From NCBI GenBank assembly GCA_047495785.1, contig JBLDXI010000019.1:2728001-2792000 (forward strand): 64,000 nucleotides of DNA. The letters run 5' to 3'. Positions 22,987 to 34,030 of the stretch are shown piece by piece. The stretch is from Lepidodermella squamata (taxonomy: Eukaryota > Gastrotricha). A model generated the notes under the pieces. It made no database searches, was not told where the DNA came from, and saw nothing but the letters and a program-made list of their open reading frames with translations. Position 1 is the stretch's first letter. Each line of letters opens with the position of its first letter. Made by a program: the position numbers and the translations under genes.

Positions 22987-24822
22987 AGACTCGACAATCC
23001 CGGCTGCATTTTTTGTATGTCGATTGATGAAGCTTGCTTTGCCATTTTGAAAAAACCATCTGGAGAATAAAGCTGGATAGTATGAAGAGTCTTTAGGCTA
23101 ATATTGGTGAATATTAGGTGAATGAACGGTGAACGGAAATCGTTATGAAGCAAACCAACTTTTTGTTGTTCCTGGTTTAACAAGTTCAATTAGTGCTTAC
23201 AGAGCGACTTTCAGCAGGTAGCCTTGGGTCAAAAATATTGAATGACGTCACCAAGGCAATTGAAGACAATATCCATCGTGAAGAACTGCTCGTGAAGAGA
23301 TTTGAATCGTTGGTGCGTTAATGGGACGACAATAACCAGCATGTGTTGGAACATCGGGAAAACGAAAGAGGTGTTGGGAAAACACTCATATTCTGAAAGA
23401 AGTCAACCAGGTGCTCACGAGGCTTATACTTATAAAGATCGCTGACAACTCAGTTGAGTCGTCGAAGAGTGCCATCGAAGAAATTCCATGAAATGCTTGA
23501 AATCCCTCGTAAAGATTCTCGCGCATCCGACAGATGGGCAGGATGCAACTGCTGGACATCCTCTGGCAAGTCGACATTCGAGGGGAAATTTGGGCTCTCC
23601 TGAATTCCTACCTCAAATATCGTTTTTACGTGTCTTAGTGACAAGGGCAACCTCAGGCCTAAGAGCTAAAGTAGCATAAATCTGTCAGGGTCGCGTGATC
23701 GGCTCGACACCATGGATTTTTGGATGGCAAGTATTTGCATCAGCTTCTCCGTAAAACAAATCGGAAATGAACCCAGCCACTCGCCTCCGCAGACGTAGAA
23801 GTTTGCAGATGATTTTGACGTCGGAAGTCCGGTGCTGGAAGATGTGGGAAAGGGAAAAGAGCGACCAATCAGATGGTCAAAGACTTTAGAGTTTTCATGG
23901 ACCCGAAGAAAAGGATTGATACGCGGTTTTCATATCCTCGATTTCGATGTGACAGAAGAAAAGCTGAGCAAGCTAAATTGGAGGGAAAGGGAAATGAACA
24001 AGTCACGACTGGCCAAACGTCGCTGCCAGGCCTGAAACTGGATTCGGCAATGCCAATAGAGGCATTTCATCAATGAAAAAGTAGCAAGAACGACAATGGT
24101 TTAAACACAGCTCTTACGACTCTTACGGCCATATTTGTCGAAGCGCCAACTGGTTAACGCTTTTTAAAAGAATGCCCAGCCCCTCCTGAAGTACGGAATG
24201 GTGGGGTACGCCCACACGTCCACAAAACGGTACTCGATCGGTTAGAGGCGATCTAAGAAAGCTTCTGTAAAGCGACTGTAAAGCGGCGATGACCTACAAC
24301 CACGGAAAAACGTCGTTTTATGGGCATCATAGCTTATCTATACAAGGTCGTCATGGTGACGCGCACTAGCACACCTCATTTGCGATCGAAGTTTGAAATC
24401 CTCGGGCCAAGAAGAGATACGCGAACGCTTCGTGCTTTGAACAACCTACCCGCCTGATGCGTTCCACGTGGACTTTTTAATTACAGATGAACTCCCTAGG
24501 CCTCAATATTTGGTTAAAGCTGAAAATTCATCGGTAGATAAAATATAGAGAAGGTTTAGCATATTAGGAATGCTGGGAAAATCTAGCTGAATCGATTTCA
24601 ATAAAAAATCTTGTTTATGCAACAGATTTTGTGCAAGAGGAGGTGAACCATGCTCCTTGCGCGCGGGCAAAACTGCAATATTTGCAACTGCCACTTCGTT
24701 TCCGCAATAAGCGAACAAGCCATTTATTTGAGTTCCCGCTTCAACTCATCAAATAAAATTCTGGCATCAAGCAGTTGGTTTCTCGAATGAACTTCGATAA
24801 ATTTTCATTTTCGAAGTAAAAC
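22987..24822. other. 1.8-kb region with degenerate coding-like fragments
   Basis: No intact gene. Short frames with coding-like composition (for example 23200-23320, 23832-24076) are broken by stops and switch frame. They may be remains of a mobile element, but no domain was recognised. Confidence 0.35.
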
Positions 24823-25980
24823 ATGCTCTGCGCTTTAATTTTCGTGATATTCAATACCGTAGTATTCGCAGCTGATGGCGATATTTGGGATTTTAAACCA
24901 ACGGATACAATTTTGGCTAACTGTAGAGTCGGGCCATCTGTTAACTCACCGACAGACCTTGATGGAAAGCCAACAAAAGTCTACGTGTCTATGCAACCCA
25001 AGAAATTCGTTGGAATCGACGACGTTGCAGAAACCATTACGATTGCTGGTTCCCTAGCTATCGAATGGGATTCAACTTGTATCCGAGATCTTTATCGGAA
25101 TATATCGAGATCTGGCAATGTGCAGTGGCCAGCTGTGATGGAGGAGATAACAAAGGAGGACCCTAGCTTATACTGGTGGCCGTCGATTCGTGCTATTGAT
25201 TCACTCGCTGTCTCAGATATGACTGATGGCTTCGCTAGGTCTTTGAAGATATTTCCTGCAAACGGCGGAAAAGTCATGGGAGTAATTAGCGGGCAATTTT
25301 CATCTTACTGTAATTTAGACGTATCTCGCTTCCCTTTCGACAAACAAATCTGCCGGTTCATATTCGACCTCGAGCTGTCTGTCAAATATGCTTATATAGG
25401 TGAAACTGCATTTATTCCTTATGATTATGCTTTCTTGACGAGCAATGCTGGATGGGAGAGTGATGAATCTTGGCGCCATTCCTATCATGCCTCTGTTTCC
25501 GCTGGGAGGCATGGGGTGAATTTCTCAATGGCAGTTTTTAGCTTTCAGTTCAAGCGAAAACCCGACTACTACTTGACTAGTCTTTACGCGCCGAGTTTGA
25601 TCCTCAGCTTCTTGATACTTTCTTCGTTCCTCATCCCCGCTGAGGCGCCGGACAGACCAGCATTCGCCTGCACTGTAATGCTATCGATTTTCGTCCTGCA
25701 AGGCAACGTTCAGGCTAGTTTGCCCAAAACACCCCAGCCAGTGATCGCAGCAACATTCAGTCTAAGCCAAACGGTACTGGCAACAGCTTGCGTTGCTTAT
25801 GCAGCAGCGATGTGTGGTTTCATTGCATTTCGTCCAGATGTTGCTGAGAGGGAGTTGAAATTCTGCATTTTCAAAAGGCCGGTCAAATCCTACATTATGG
25901 TTGACGTTTTCGCCTTTTTCGCTGCATTATCAGCCTACGTTGTATCAAATCTAGTCGCGTTTCTTCTCCTCAGTGAATAA
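24823..25980 (+). CDS. Subfamily B pentameric ligand-gated ion channel (B3)
   Basis: Intronless, 385 residues. Signal peptide MLCALIFVIFNTVVFAAD. WWPS loop A and Cys loop CNLDVSRFPFDKQIC. The loop-C segment has HGVNFSMAVFSF, with a two-residue insertion relative to B1. M1-M2 DNA is almost identical to B4 over about 150 bp (25562-25711 against 28671-28820). M2 carries LQGNVQ where B1, B2 and B4 have LQDNVQ, so the acidic residue near the outer mouth of the pore is lost in this copy only. M4 and the tail resemble B1 (RPDVAEREL). Confidence 0.88.
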   Translation: MLCALIFVIFNTVVFAADGDIWDFKPTDTILANCRVGPSVNSPTDLDGKPTKVYVSMQPKKFVGIDDVAETITIAGSLAIEWDSTCIRDLYRNISRSGNVQWPAVMEEITKEDPSLYWWPSIRAIDSLAVSDMTDGFARSLKIFPANGGKVMGVISGQFSSYCNLDVSRFPFDKQICRFIFDLELSVKYAYIGETAFIPYDYAFLTSNAGWESDESWRHSYHASVSAGRHGVNFSMAVFSFQFKRKPDYYLTSLYAPSLILSFLILSSFLIPAEAPDRPAFACTVMLSIFVLQGNVQASLPKTPQPVIAATFSLSQTVLATACVAYAAAMCGFIAFRPDVAERELKFCIFKRPVKSYIMVDVFAFFAALSAYVVSNLVAFLLLSE

Positions 25981-25984
25981 CTTC

Positions 25985-26320
25985 TATCCCATGTTCCATG
26001 GTTTGAATTCAGCTATCAGCTGCTAAAAGCCTAAAACTTGAATTGACAAACATTTTGAAAAATGTGCTGTATAATTATAAAGTAAAGAATTTATATAAGT
26101 ATTACAAGAATTCCAAGAAAGCCACAGAGGAAATATCATGAAGTGCTCGAGCAGCGCATCGGCAAAAGCCGTCGAAGGTGGAAAAGAGTTGCAAGGTCGA
26201 AGGATAAGCTGTCTATAGTCAAGCTTCAATAGTGGTTCAAGCTAGAGCCCAGGAAACCAGAGGTTGATAGTTCGACTCCAGCTCACAACATTCTTTTTTA
26301 ATTGATTCTTCATTAACGAA
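25985..26320. other. B3 downstream region with a tRNA-like tail
   Basis: Near 26230-26292 a B-box-like stretch (AGTTCGACTCC) follows an AGTGGTTCAAGC segment that resembles a D-arm, with a T-run just downstream (TTCTTTTTTAA). The T-stem does not pair, so no functional tRNA is called. A tRNA-derived SINE remnant is possible. Confidence 0.25.
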
Positions 26321-26324
26321 GTGA

Positions 26325-26741
26325 CGAAACTAAAACACTACCAAAAACTCAAACCAAAAACGAAGTGTCCTTACCTACGGCTCACCAGCCTGGTATTGTC
26401 TACCCAAGTCTTCCGAGCTACGTCTGTTCGGCTTCCAGGCCCACGGCTTGAAAGCTGCATTGGATCTGCCTATCGAGTGCGACCCTTTCGGTGTTGTCGT
26501 CGAAGCTGGCGTGGAAGCAATCAGCGACGTATTTAAGCATCAACTGATGCGGTACGCCATCAGGTGCCTCAACGCAAATAACGGGATGAAGGATTATATA
26601 TCCTACGTTGCCAGCTTCCAGCCTGACGCCTTCGGCCTCCGAATGCTGGAGAAGCACTGTCCAGCATGGCATTTGCGTGACTGCATTAGTGCCCCGGCTA
26701 AGCCCTGCCGCCTCATCACCGACATTTTCCCTAAAAGCTAA
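26325..26741 (+). mobile_element. Fragment of a non-LTR retrotransposon (LINE) reverse transcriptase C-terminus, tentative
   Basis: The frame reads VLTYGSPAWYCLPKSSELRL, similar to the YGSxxWY motif at the thumb region of LINE reverse transcriptases. About 110 residues follow, typical in length of the region after it, ending in a stop at 26739-26741. No catalytic YxDD motif is present in this 5'-truncated piece. The match is from motif memory only. Confidence 0.35.
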
Positions 26742-26864
26742 TGTGAGCCTGTGGTTTCCTGGATTCCTTTAGGTGCCCTTGCGATCCTCGCCCTTCTGAG
26801 CCCCTCTCGAGCCAGCCCGATTAATATGTAAGCTTACCGTTTAATGAATTGATCTCTGCCTTGC

Positions 26865-26965
26865 CTTACAGAGCCCTGAGCCTGAGTCTGAGTCGTCATG
26901 AGCCTTACCTTGAGCCTTGAGCCTTTCGGAACCTGAGCCTTGTCTGATGAGCTGGAATAGCCCTG
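26865..26965. repeat. Low-complexity TGAGCC-rich stretch
   Basis: The hexamer GAGCCT or close variants recurs many times within 100 bp (GAGCCCTGAGCCTGAG...CCTTGAGCCTTGAGCC). It is probably a degraded minisatellite at the tail of the LINE-like fragment. Confidence 0.5.
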
Positions 26966-27271
26966 CCTGTAAGCCCTTAATTATTGCCTTTAACCACCTT
27001 CGATAATTTTCAGCCCTACTCAATTTGCGCAACGAGCCCGAACCCTCGATCGACTTTTCTACCTTTCTACAAAAACGCACAAAAAGCCAACAAAAATCGA
27101 CAAAAACTAAAATACAAAAATAAAATAATAACATAAAACTCGAAATTATGAACTGCCTATGATAATGTTCAATTTATAAATGCTACGAGCCCTAGATAGC
27201 ATGGGGGCAATATATTTTCATGCTCTAATGTCATTCATATGTGCCTATAGCGCCGGCCGGCGGAGGGCCTA

Positions 27272-27279
27272 TATAAATA
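27272..27279 (+). promoter_or_regulatory. TATA-like element
   Basis: TATAAATA lies in GGCCTATATAAATAAAAC, downstream of a GC-rich CGCCGGCCGGCGG segment. It is about 620 bp from the B4 start, so it may belong to an unrecognised transcript or mobile element. Confidence 0.3.
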
Positions 27280-27315
27280 AAACTATGACATGCTAATGTT
27301 TTGATCACATGCTTT

Positions 27316-27345
27316 GGTCACGTGGGCACGTGTGACCTTTGACCT
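27316..27345. promoter_or_regulatory. Paired CACGTG E-boxes abutting a DR1 nuclear-receptor-like site
   Basis: CACGTG occurs at 27319-27324 and again at 27327-27332. They are followed by TGACCT T TGACCT (27333-27345), which on the other strand is a perfect direct repeat of AGGTCA spaced by one base. It is a compact candidate enhancer; the target gene is unknown, B4 being the nearest downstream. Confidence 0.4.
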
Positions 27346-27896
27346 GCAAAACAGAAGTATATATGCTAGTGGTTGCTAGCAAAAATTTGAGTCCATGCGC
27401 CGCAAGTCGCTAATTGGGCCACTATAAAGCGTCACTTCCTAAAGTAACTTTTTGTTTCCCCCGCGCACCAGTTTCGGTAATGCTATAGGAAATGGGTTGA
27501 AATAATTTCCGAAACTAATAGTTTCTGGTGACTTTGCTAGCCTTAGATCGTATAAAAGCAAGTGTAATCGATAATGCTTCGTGCCGTAGATCATAAAAAA
27601 GACAGCTCCAGACAGACCTGTGGGGCGTATATTTTTTTTCGTTCTCCACTCTGTCCAAAATGAACTTTTTTCTCTACCTTGTAACTGTGTAAACAAAATT
27701 GTGTGCTATAACTCTTCATGCGATGCATTTCGTTTCCGTAATATGCAGGCATGATTCGTGCATCATACGTTCATTCATGTTTGATTAACGAAGTAACAAT
27801 GATCGATTTCTAATTTATAATGTGTTATTATTCGTTCTCCGCCTGCGCTCGGCAGGGACAAAACTGGGATTGCTCATCGTGCCGTTGTATTGTCTG
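27346..27896. other. Upstream region of B4
   Basis: No supported gene. An open frame on the minus strand (27439-27696) has no recognisable domain. Confidence 0.4.
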
Positions 27897-29087
27897 ATGA
27901 ATGGAAACAAATTTTCACAGCTCGCCATGCTCCTTGTTGTAATTTTCGTAATTTTCCAAGCCGCATTAACAACCGCAGCTGATGTGGATATTTGGGATTT
28001 CAAACCAACGGAAACAATCCTCGCTAACTGTAGGATAGGACCCACTGTCAACTCGCCAACTGATTTGGAAGGAAAGCCAACAGTAGTCACTATCTCAATG
28101 CAACCAAAGAAATTCGTGGGAATTGATGACGTTGCTGAGACGATCACAATCGATGGTGCAATAGTGATTCAATGGGAATCAACTTGTATTCAAGATCTAT
28201 ATCGAAACATTTCCAGATCTGGCAACGTACAGTGGCCGGCTAGAATCAAGGAGCTAATCAAAGAGGACCCGGGTCTATATTGGTGGCCCAGGGTCAATGC
28301 CATCAATTCACTCGCAAAATCTGATATGTCTGAAGATTTCGTGAAAGTTTTGAAGGTATTCCCTGCCGAGCGTGGAATAGTATCCGAATCTATCAGCGGA
28401 AAATTTTCATCTTATTGCAATATCGATGTTAGTCACTTTCCCTTCGACGAACAACACTGCGAATTCATATTCGAAGTCACGCAGAGTGATGAATATGCAT
28501 TCATAGCTAAAGCTGAATTCCTTCCTTATAACTTTTATTTCATGCCGCTCAATGCTGGTTGGGAGCATGATGTGTCTTGGCGATCAACCTATCATGGCCT
28601 TTTTTCTTCTGAGAGACGTGGAATTAATTACTCAGAGGCAATATTCAGGTTCAAGTTTAAACGTAAGCCTGACTACTACTTGACTAGTCTTTACGCGCCG
28701 AGTTTGATCCTCAGCTTCTTGATACTTTCTTCGTTCCTCATCCCCGCTGAGGCGCCGGACAGACCAGCATTCGCCTGCACTGTAATGCTATCGATTTTCG
28801 TCCTACAAGACAACGTTCAGAACAACCTGCCTAAAACACCAAGACCAGTCATTGTAGCAACTTTCAGCTTGAGCCAAACGGTACTAGCAACATTGTGCGT
28901 GGCATATGCAGCTGCGATGTGTGGTTTCATTGCATCGCGGCCTGAAATTGCTGGGAAGGAGTTGAAACTTCGATTTTTCAAGCGGCCTGTCAAATTATAC
29001 TTTCTTATCGACCGTGTTGCCTTGATCGCTGCATTCACTGCTTACATCATTTCAAATCTCACCGCTTTTATTTGTCTCAACAGATAG
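27897..29087 (+). CDS. Subfamily B pentameric ligand-gated ion channel (B4)
   Basis: Intronless, 396 residues from ATG 27897. The ATG at 27927 (MLLVVIFVIFQAALTTAAD) gives a signal peptide closer to that of B3 and a 386-residue protein. Loop A is WWPR instead of WWPS. The Cys loop is CNIDVSHFPFDEQHC, with Glu in place of the Lys seen in the other three. The segment before M1 is FRFKFKRKPDYYLTSLYAPS. M2 ends DNVQNNLPKTPRPV, so two residues differ at the outer mouth from the others. The stop lies 47 nt before the 3' end of the oppositely oriented A8. Confidence 0.88.
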   Translation: MNGNKFSQLAMLLVVIFVIFQAALTTAADVDIWDFKPTETILANCRIGPTVNSPTDLEGKPTVVTISMQPKKFVGIDDVAETITIDGAIVIQWESTCIQDLYRNISRSGNVQWPARIKELIKEDPGLYWWPRVNAINSLAKSDMSEDFVKVLKVFPAERGIVSESISGKFSSYCNIDVSHFPFDEQHCEFIFEVTQSDEYAFIAKAEFLPYNFYFMPLNAGWEHDVSWRSTYHGLFSSERRGINYSEAIFRFKFKRKPDYYLTSLYAPSLILSFLILSSFLIPAEAPDRPAFACTVMLSIFVLQDNVQNNLPKTPRPVIVATFSLSQTVLATLCVAYAAAMCGFIASRPEIAGKELKLRFFKRPVKLYFLIDRVALIAAFTAYIISNLTAFICLNR

Positions 29088-29133
29088 CTTTTATTGCCAG
29101 AATGTCGATTTTTACCGGATGTGTGCAATATAT

Positions 29134-30647
29134 CTACCAACTATTCATCATTATCGTGAAATAAATTGCGTCAGCTATGATGACGACAAAGCTTATCGTC
29201 ACTCCCATCACCACGTCGACATAACGCAGGAAGTGGAACTTGATTCGCCTGGAGAATACAGTTATCGACCTGTTCCTTTTCGAAATGACAGCCAACGATA
29301 CTGCCATAGACATGTATATCGTCAGAATTATTCCACTCAAGTATTTGATTATTATCATAGAAACCAGGTAGACTGTTTCCGAGGTCCTGGGAATGCCGGC
29401 GAAAACCAGGGCTAGCAGGACTGAATTGGCCAATACAGTAGTCATTGCAAACATAGATCTAATAGAAAGGGCACATTACATACAAATTCAGTGAGTTTAA
29501 TCTCAACTACCCGCTCTAAACTCTAAACCCAAACCCCAAATGGCCCAAATACCCTTCAAGCCACAATAGTAATCGAAATACAAACCATAGCTCGGATTTC
29601 TTAGCTAACCGTAGCTGTAGAACTATAGCTAAGCCGTAGTACTAGGTGTTTATCATTAGTTTTTATTGACTCAGCCCTCAGCCTCAGTATCTACTCAGAT
29701 TAACATTTAAACTGATAATTTTTAGGAATTTACCTGTCAGAGTTCCCCGGAGGCATGGTTAAGCAAACCAGTTGGAGAATGAATGTGCCATATGTCGGCA
29801 CTAGTACGCTTGACACATAGTAGTGAGTTTTCCGCTTGAATGACAGTCGTAAGTAGACATAGGAATACATGTTGGTTGATTCGTTCACGTGAACGATTTC
29901 GCCGCTGAAAGCTTCGTGTTCCAAACCATCCATCTCCCAGATGTCAGCATCGTCCAGAAAGGAGTTGCCAACCGACTGATCGACATGGAAGTAGAGTAGG
30001 CGAAAATCCAGATGGCTCAACGGCTCCTCAGTAGAAAGGATGATCACACACTTCAATTTATCGAAAGGGAACACTTTGAAGTTGAACGAATCACACATCG
30101 TGTCGATTCTTCGATATAGCCCGATGAAACCAACTGGTCCTTTCCTCTCCCAGCCAAATGGGTAAACCATAATGTAATCACCAGCTTCGGACACCTCAAG
30201 AGGCCTCGGATCTTGAAATGCGTTGTAATGAATGAAAGATGGGTGCCACGTTGTCCTGGCAGGAATTTTGAAATGAAACTCATCTCTATTTTTGACATTC
30301 ATATTCCCGCAAATCGGATTGAGAGTGGAATTGAGCATGTAAAATTCGTCGCAACTCCGAAGGATCGAGCATGGATATTGCCAGCGGAAGGTGAAGTAGA
30401 TGAAAGCTGAAAGACGACGGTCGATGTCGTCAATCTCAATGAAGCGAAATAACAGAGAAGTTACATTGACGACAAGTGGGTTTTGAAAATCATTTGAAGC
30501 TAAAAATTCGCTCGGTAAGCTGTTCGAAAGAATAACCGGGCACCATTCCAAAAATGCCTCTTGAAATACTTCGAGATGAGCTGGGTTTTTGACAGCATTA
30601 ATAGGGCACAGGCTGGTGAGGAATATAAGTGTGTATACTAGGCTCAT
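29134..30647 (-). CDS. Subfamily A pentameric ligand-gated ion channel (A8)
   Basis: Exons 30647-29734 and 29458-29134 with a 275-nt intron, the longest in the family here; 412 residues. Signal peptide MSLVYTLIFLTSLCPINA. Loop A is WHPS and the Cys loop is CDSFNFKVFPFDKLKC. Loop C has IVHVNESTNMYSYVYL. M2 reads SMFAMTTVLANSVLLALVFAGIP, where the A1-A3 copies have FSNIP. The gene is convergent with B4, with 46 nt between their stop codons. Confidence 0.86.
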
Positions 30648-30769
30648 GCTAACACTAATGTGAGCAATTGAGCTTTAATTAAGCTCATACGTGTATTCGC
30701 TTGACTTTATTCAACGAGCTTTCTTGAAATCCTAACATTCAACAGAAATTATATTGTCGATTTGATTAT

Positions 30770-32057
30770 CTAGGCATTTTTCATTAGGCTGAAATAAACT
30801 ATATCAACAACAATGACTACTATGCTGAGAGCAACTCCGATGCTGATATCCGAGATGCGGAGGACGTTAAATTCAGCTATGCGGTTGCAAATTTTCAATT
30901 GACGACGATCTTTTTTATAGCGTGAGACTGAAACAGCTATGCACATGTAGATTGTCAGTAGGATACCACTTATGTACTTGACAACAATCATGGTGACCAG
31001 GTATACTGTTTCTGAGGTTCGAGGGATGCCAGCGAAAACAAGGGCAAGAAGGACGGAATTTGCCAGTACAGAAGTCATCGCGAACATCGCCCTAATGGAA
31101 ACTAGGACTCAAAATCCGATATATAAATGATACCATTTCAAACCTGTCTGAATTTCCCGGAGGCATAGCAAAGCAAGCTAGTTGAAGTATGAAATTCCCA
31201 TAGGTTGGCACGAGAATGCTTGAAACGTAGTAATGATTCTTCCGCTTGAAAGCTACCTTCAAATGCATATAAGCGTAGACAGCAGTTGATTCATTAACAT
31301 GAGTAACTTGGCTCTTCAAAGCGTCTTCCAGCGACCCGTCGATCTGCCAAATATCGCTAGAATCTATAAAATTATCCCTGACAGATCGATCAACCTGAAA
31401 GGCGAGAATGTGAAAGTCCAAATGGCTAAGTGGCTCCTCAGTCGAAAGCACGATTTCGCAGTTCAACTTGTCAAAAGGGAAGATTTTTAAATTGAAAGAA
31501 CCGCAAATTGTATCGATCCTTCTATATAGACCCAAAAACGCTGTTGGACCGGATCCTGACCAGCCGTATGGGTATATCATCACATCATCTCGCCCTCCAC
31601 TGACTTCAAGAGGCTTTGAGTTTTCGAAAGCGTTGTAGTGTGTTAAAGAAGGGTACCAAGTTGATTCCGCCGGAATCTGGAAGTGAAAGTCGTCGATATC
31701 GCTGGAACTCCTCGCTCTGCATATTGAGTTGGTCGAAGCATTTTCGAGCGCAATTTGATCGCAGTTACCCAGGCTTTCACACGGATAATTCCATTGAAAA
31801 GTGAAGTATAGGAATGCTGAAAACCGCTTGTCCAGATCATTGATCTCGATAAATCGAAATAGCAATACGGTTACGTTGACTTCATGAGGCCTTTGGAAGT
31901 CGCTTAGAGCATGAACTTCTCCAGGTAAGCTATTCGAGTTGATAACAGGGCACCATTTCAGAAGTGCTTCCTTGAATTCACTGAGAATTGCTTGATTCCG
32001 ACTTTGAGCTTGGCAAATGATGAGGAGAAGAAATTGAATTATTTTCAACAACTGCAT
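30770..32057 (-). CDS. Subfamily A pentameric ligand-gated ion channel (A9)
   Basis: Exons 32057-31144 and 31091-30770 with a 52-nt intron; 411 residues. ATG 32057 starts MQLLKIIQFLLLIICQAQ. Loop A is WYPS. The Cys loop is CGSFNLKIFPFDKLNC, the only copy with Gly after the first cysteine. Loop C: VTHVNESTAVYAYMHL. M2 begins AMFAMTSVLANSV, with Ser at 7'. It is a close tandem paralogue of A10. Confidence 0.87.
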
Positions 32058-32208
32058 CTCCAAATCTGGTCAAGCACAGAACGTGACTTTGATGGATATA
32101 AGTAAGACAATAGCGTGCATAATCAAGTGCCCCAAGGCTACAATTCCTGTTTTTTTTGTAGGGAAATTAGCCTACATTTTTTTCATGCCACATACCACGA
32201 TTTATTAT

Positions 32209-33592
32209 TCACAGCCAGGAAATAACAGGAAATGTGCCTATCATGAGACAGAAGTGTGTAACGTCAACCACGATCACTACGACGCTCAGGGAAACACCGA
32301 TTGCAACATCGGAAAAGCGTAGGACGTTGAATTCAGCATGCCGCGAGCAGATTGTCATGTGGCGGCGTTCGCGTTTGTAATGCGATATCGAAACAGCTAT
32401 ACACATGTATATTGTTAGCAGAATTCCGCAAATGTATTTCGCGACAATGGTTGAGACCAGGTAGACCGTATCGGAAGTTCGTGGAATGCCAGCGAATACC
32501 AAGGTTAGCAGCACTGAGTTGGCTAAAACGGCCGTTATTGCAAACATAGACCTGAAAATAAAACAAAATTAGAGAATTTGAAAGCGAATCCCTTATTAAG
32601 TAATACAGATCCATTTATGTTTAAACATTTCTTTGTAAACATGAACAAGGCTTTTTTAATACGAACCTGTCAGAATTTCCTGGCGGCATGGTCAAGCACG
32701 CCAATTGCAGAATGAATGTCCCATAAGTCGGTACCAGAATGCTTGGGACGTAGTAATTATTCTTCCGTTTGAAGGCCAATTTTAGGTGAATATAGGCGTA
32801 AACAGCCGTCGACTCATTAACATGTGTGACTTGGCTTTGCAAAGCTTCCTCTAAGGTACCATCAATCTGCCAGATGTCACTAGGGTCTATGAAGCTGTCT
32901 CTAACCGATCGATCGACATGGAACCCCAGTATCTTGAAGTCCAAGTGAGTGACCGGTTCCTCCGTTGTCAGAACAATGTCACATGCCAATCTATCGAAAG
33001 GAAAAGCCTTCAAGTTGAACGAATCACAAATTGTATCAATCCTCCGATACAGGCCTAGAAACGCCTTCGGTCTCGACCCTGACCAGCCAAAAGGGTATAT
33101 TTTGATATCGTCCCGCCCCACGTCTGTGTCTAATGGTTTTGGGTTTTCAAACGCGTTGTTATGCGTGAAGGACGGGTGCCAAATGGATTGAGCTGGCAGC
33201 TGGAAATGGATGTCTTCGATGCGGTTCAATTTTGGCACGTTGCAAATCGAATTAGCCGTCGCGTTTTGAATGTCCAACTGCTCGCACTGATTCAAAGTCA
33301 TGCAAGGATATTGCCATCGAAAAGTGAAGTAAAGGAAAACTGATAGACGCTTCTCTAAATCGTTGATTTCGATGAAGCGGAACATGAAGACTGTAATTTT
33401 GACATGAAGCGGGCTCTTGAAGTCGTTTAGCGCGTGAACTTCGCCCGGCAAGCTGTTCGACAGCACAACTGGGCACCATTTCAGAAATGCGTCCCGAAAT
33501 TCACTCAGTAGAGCGTGATTTTCGAGATAGTCCTTGGCGTGATATCCATGAAAAAGCACGAAAAAAACAGCAAGCGATGCAAAACTGTTCAT
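32209..33592 (-). CDS. Subfamily A pentameric ligand-gated ion channel (A10)
   Basis: Exons 33592-32667 and 32551-32209 with a 115-nt intron; 422 residues. Signal peptide MNSFASLAVFFVLFHGYHA. Loop A is WHPS and the Cys loop is CDSFNLKAFPFDRLAC. M2 begins SMFAITAVLANSV: Ile replaces Met at 5' and Ala replaces Thr at 7', unlike other copies. The tail after M4 is the longest of the array (about ten residues ending TFPVISWL). Loop C matches A9. Confidence 0.87.
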
Positions 33593-34030
33593 TGTTATAC
33601 GATGTGTAACAAGTTACAACAAACGCGAGCTCATTAGATGATAAACAACGTAATTAGCACTTCTTTTATCTTGTCTTCCGTCTCTGGTCATTGTGAGTGC
33701 GCGCGTACTTAACGGATTGAGAGACTCTTGTCTAAATGTCACGCGACAAGCTGAGACTGTGATGAATAGAATTGCTACTCAGAAACACTGATAGCCACTT
33801 TAATCACAAGAACTATTTCACAGTCCCACCAGATAGTAATATTTGAATTTCGGGAATGTAGTGAGTGCGTGAGAACTTGGTCCTAATCCCCTGATTCAAA
33901 GAGAGTCAGAGGTGAGCAGCCAAATTCTACGACGAGTTCTGATGAAAATTGCCAGGTGTTTCCTACGACAGTTATTTTACAGTAGTTTATCCTTCGTAAT
34001 TATGTACAAATAACATCTTTACTTAGATTT
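33593..34030. other. A10-A11 intergenic region
   Basis: No coding signal or repeat recognised. Confidence 0.5.

Noticed and set aside
26228-26292. Functional tRNA gene
   Set aside because: B-box-like sequence is present, but the T-stem does not pair and no acceptor stem is found.
29514-29560. Telomere-like CTAAACCC/CCAAACCCC stretch inside the A8 intron
   Set aside because: Only two or three irregular units; not a true telomeric array.
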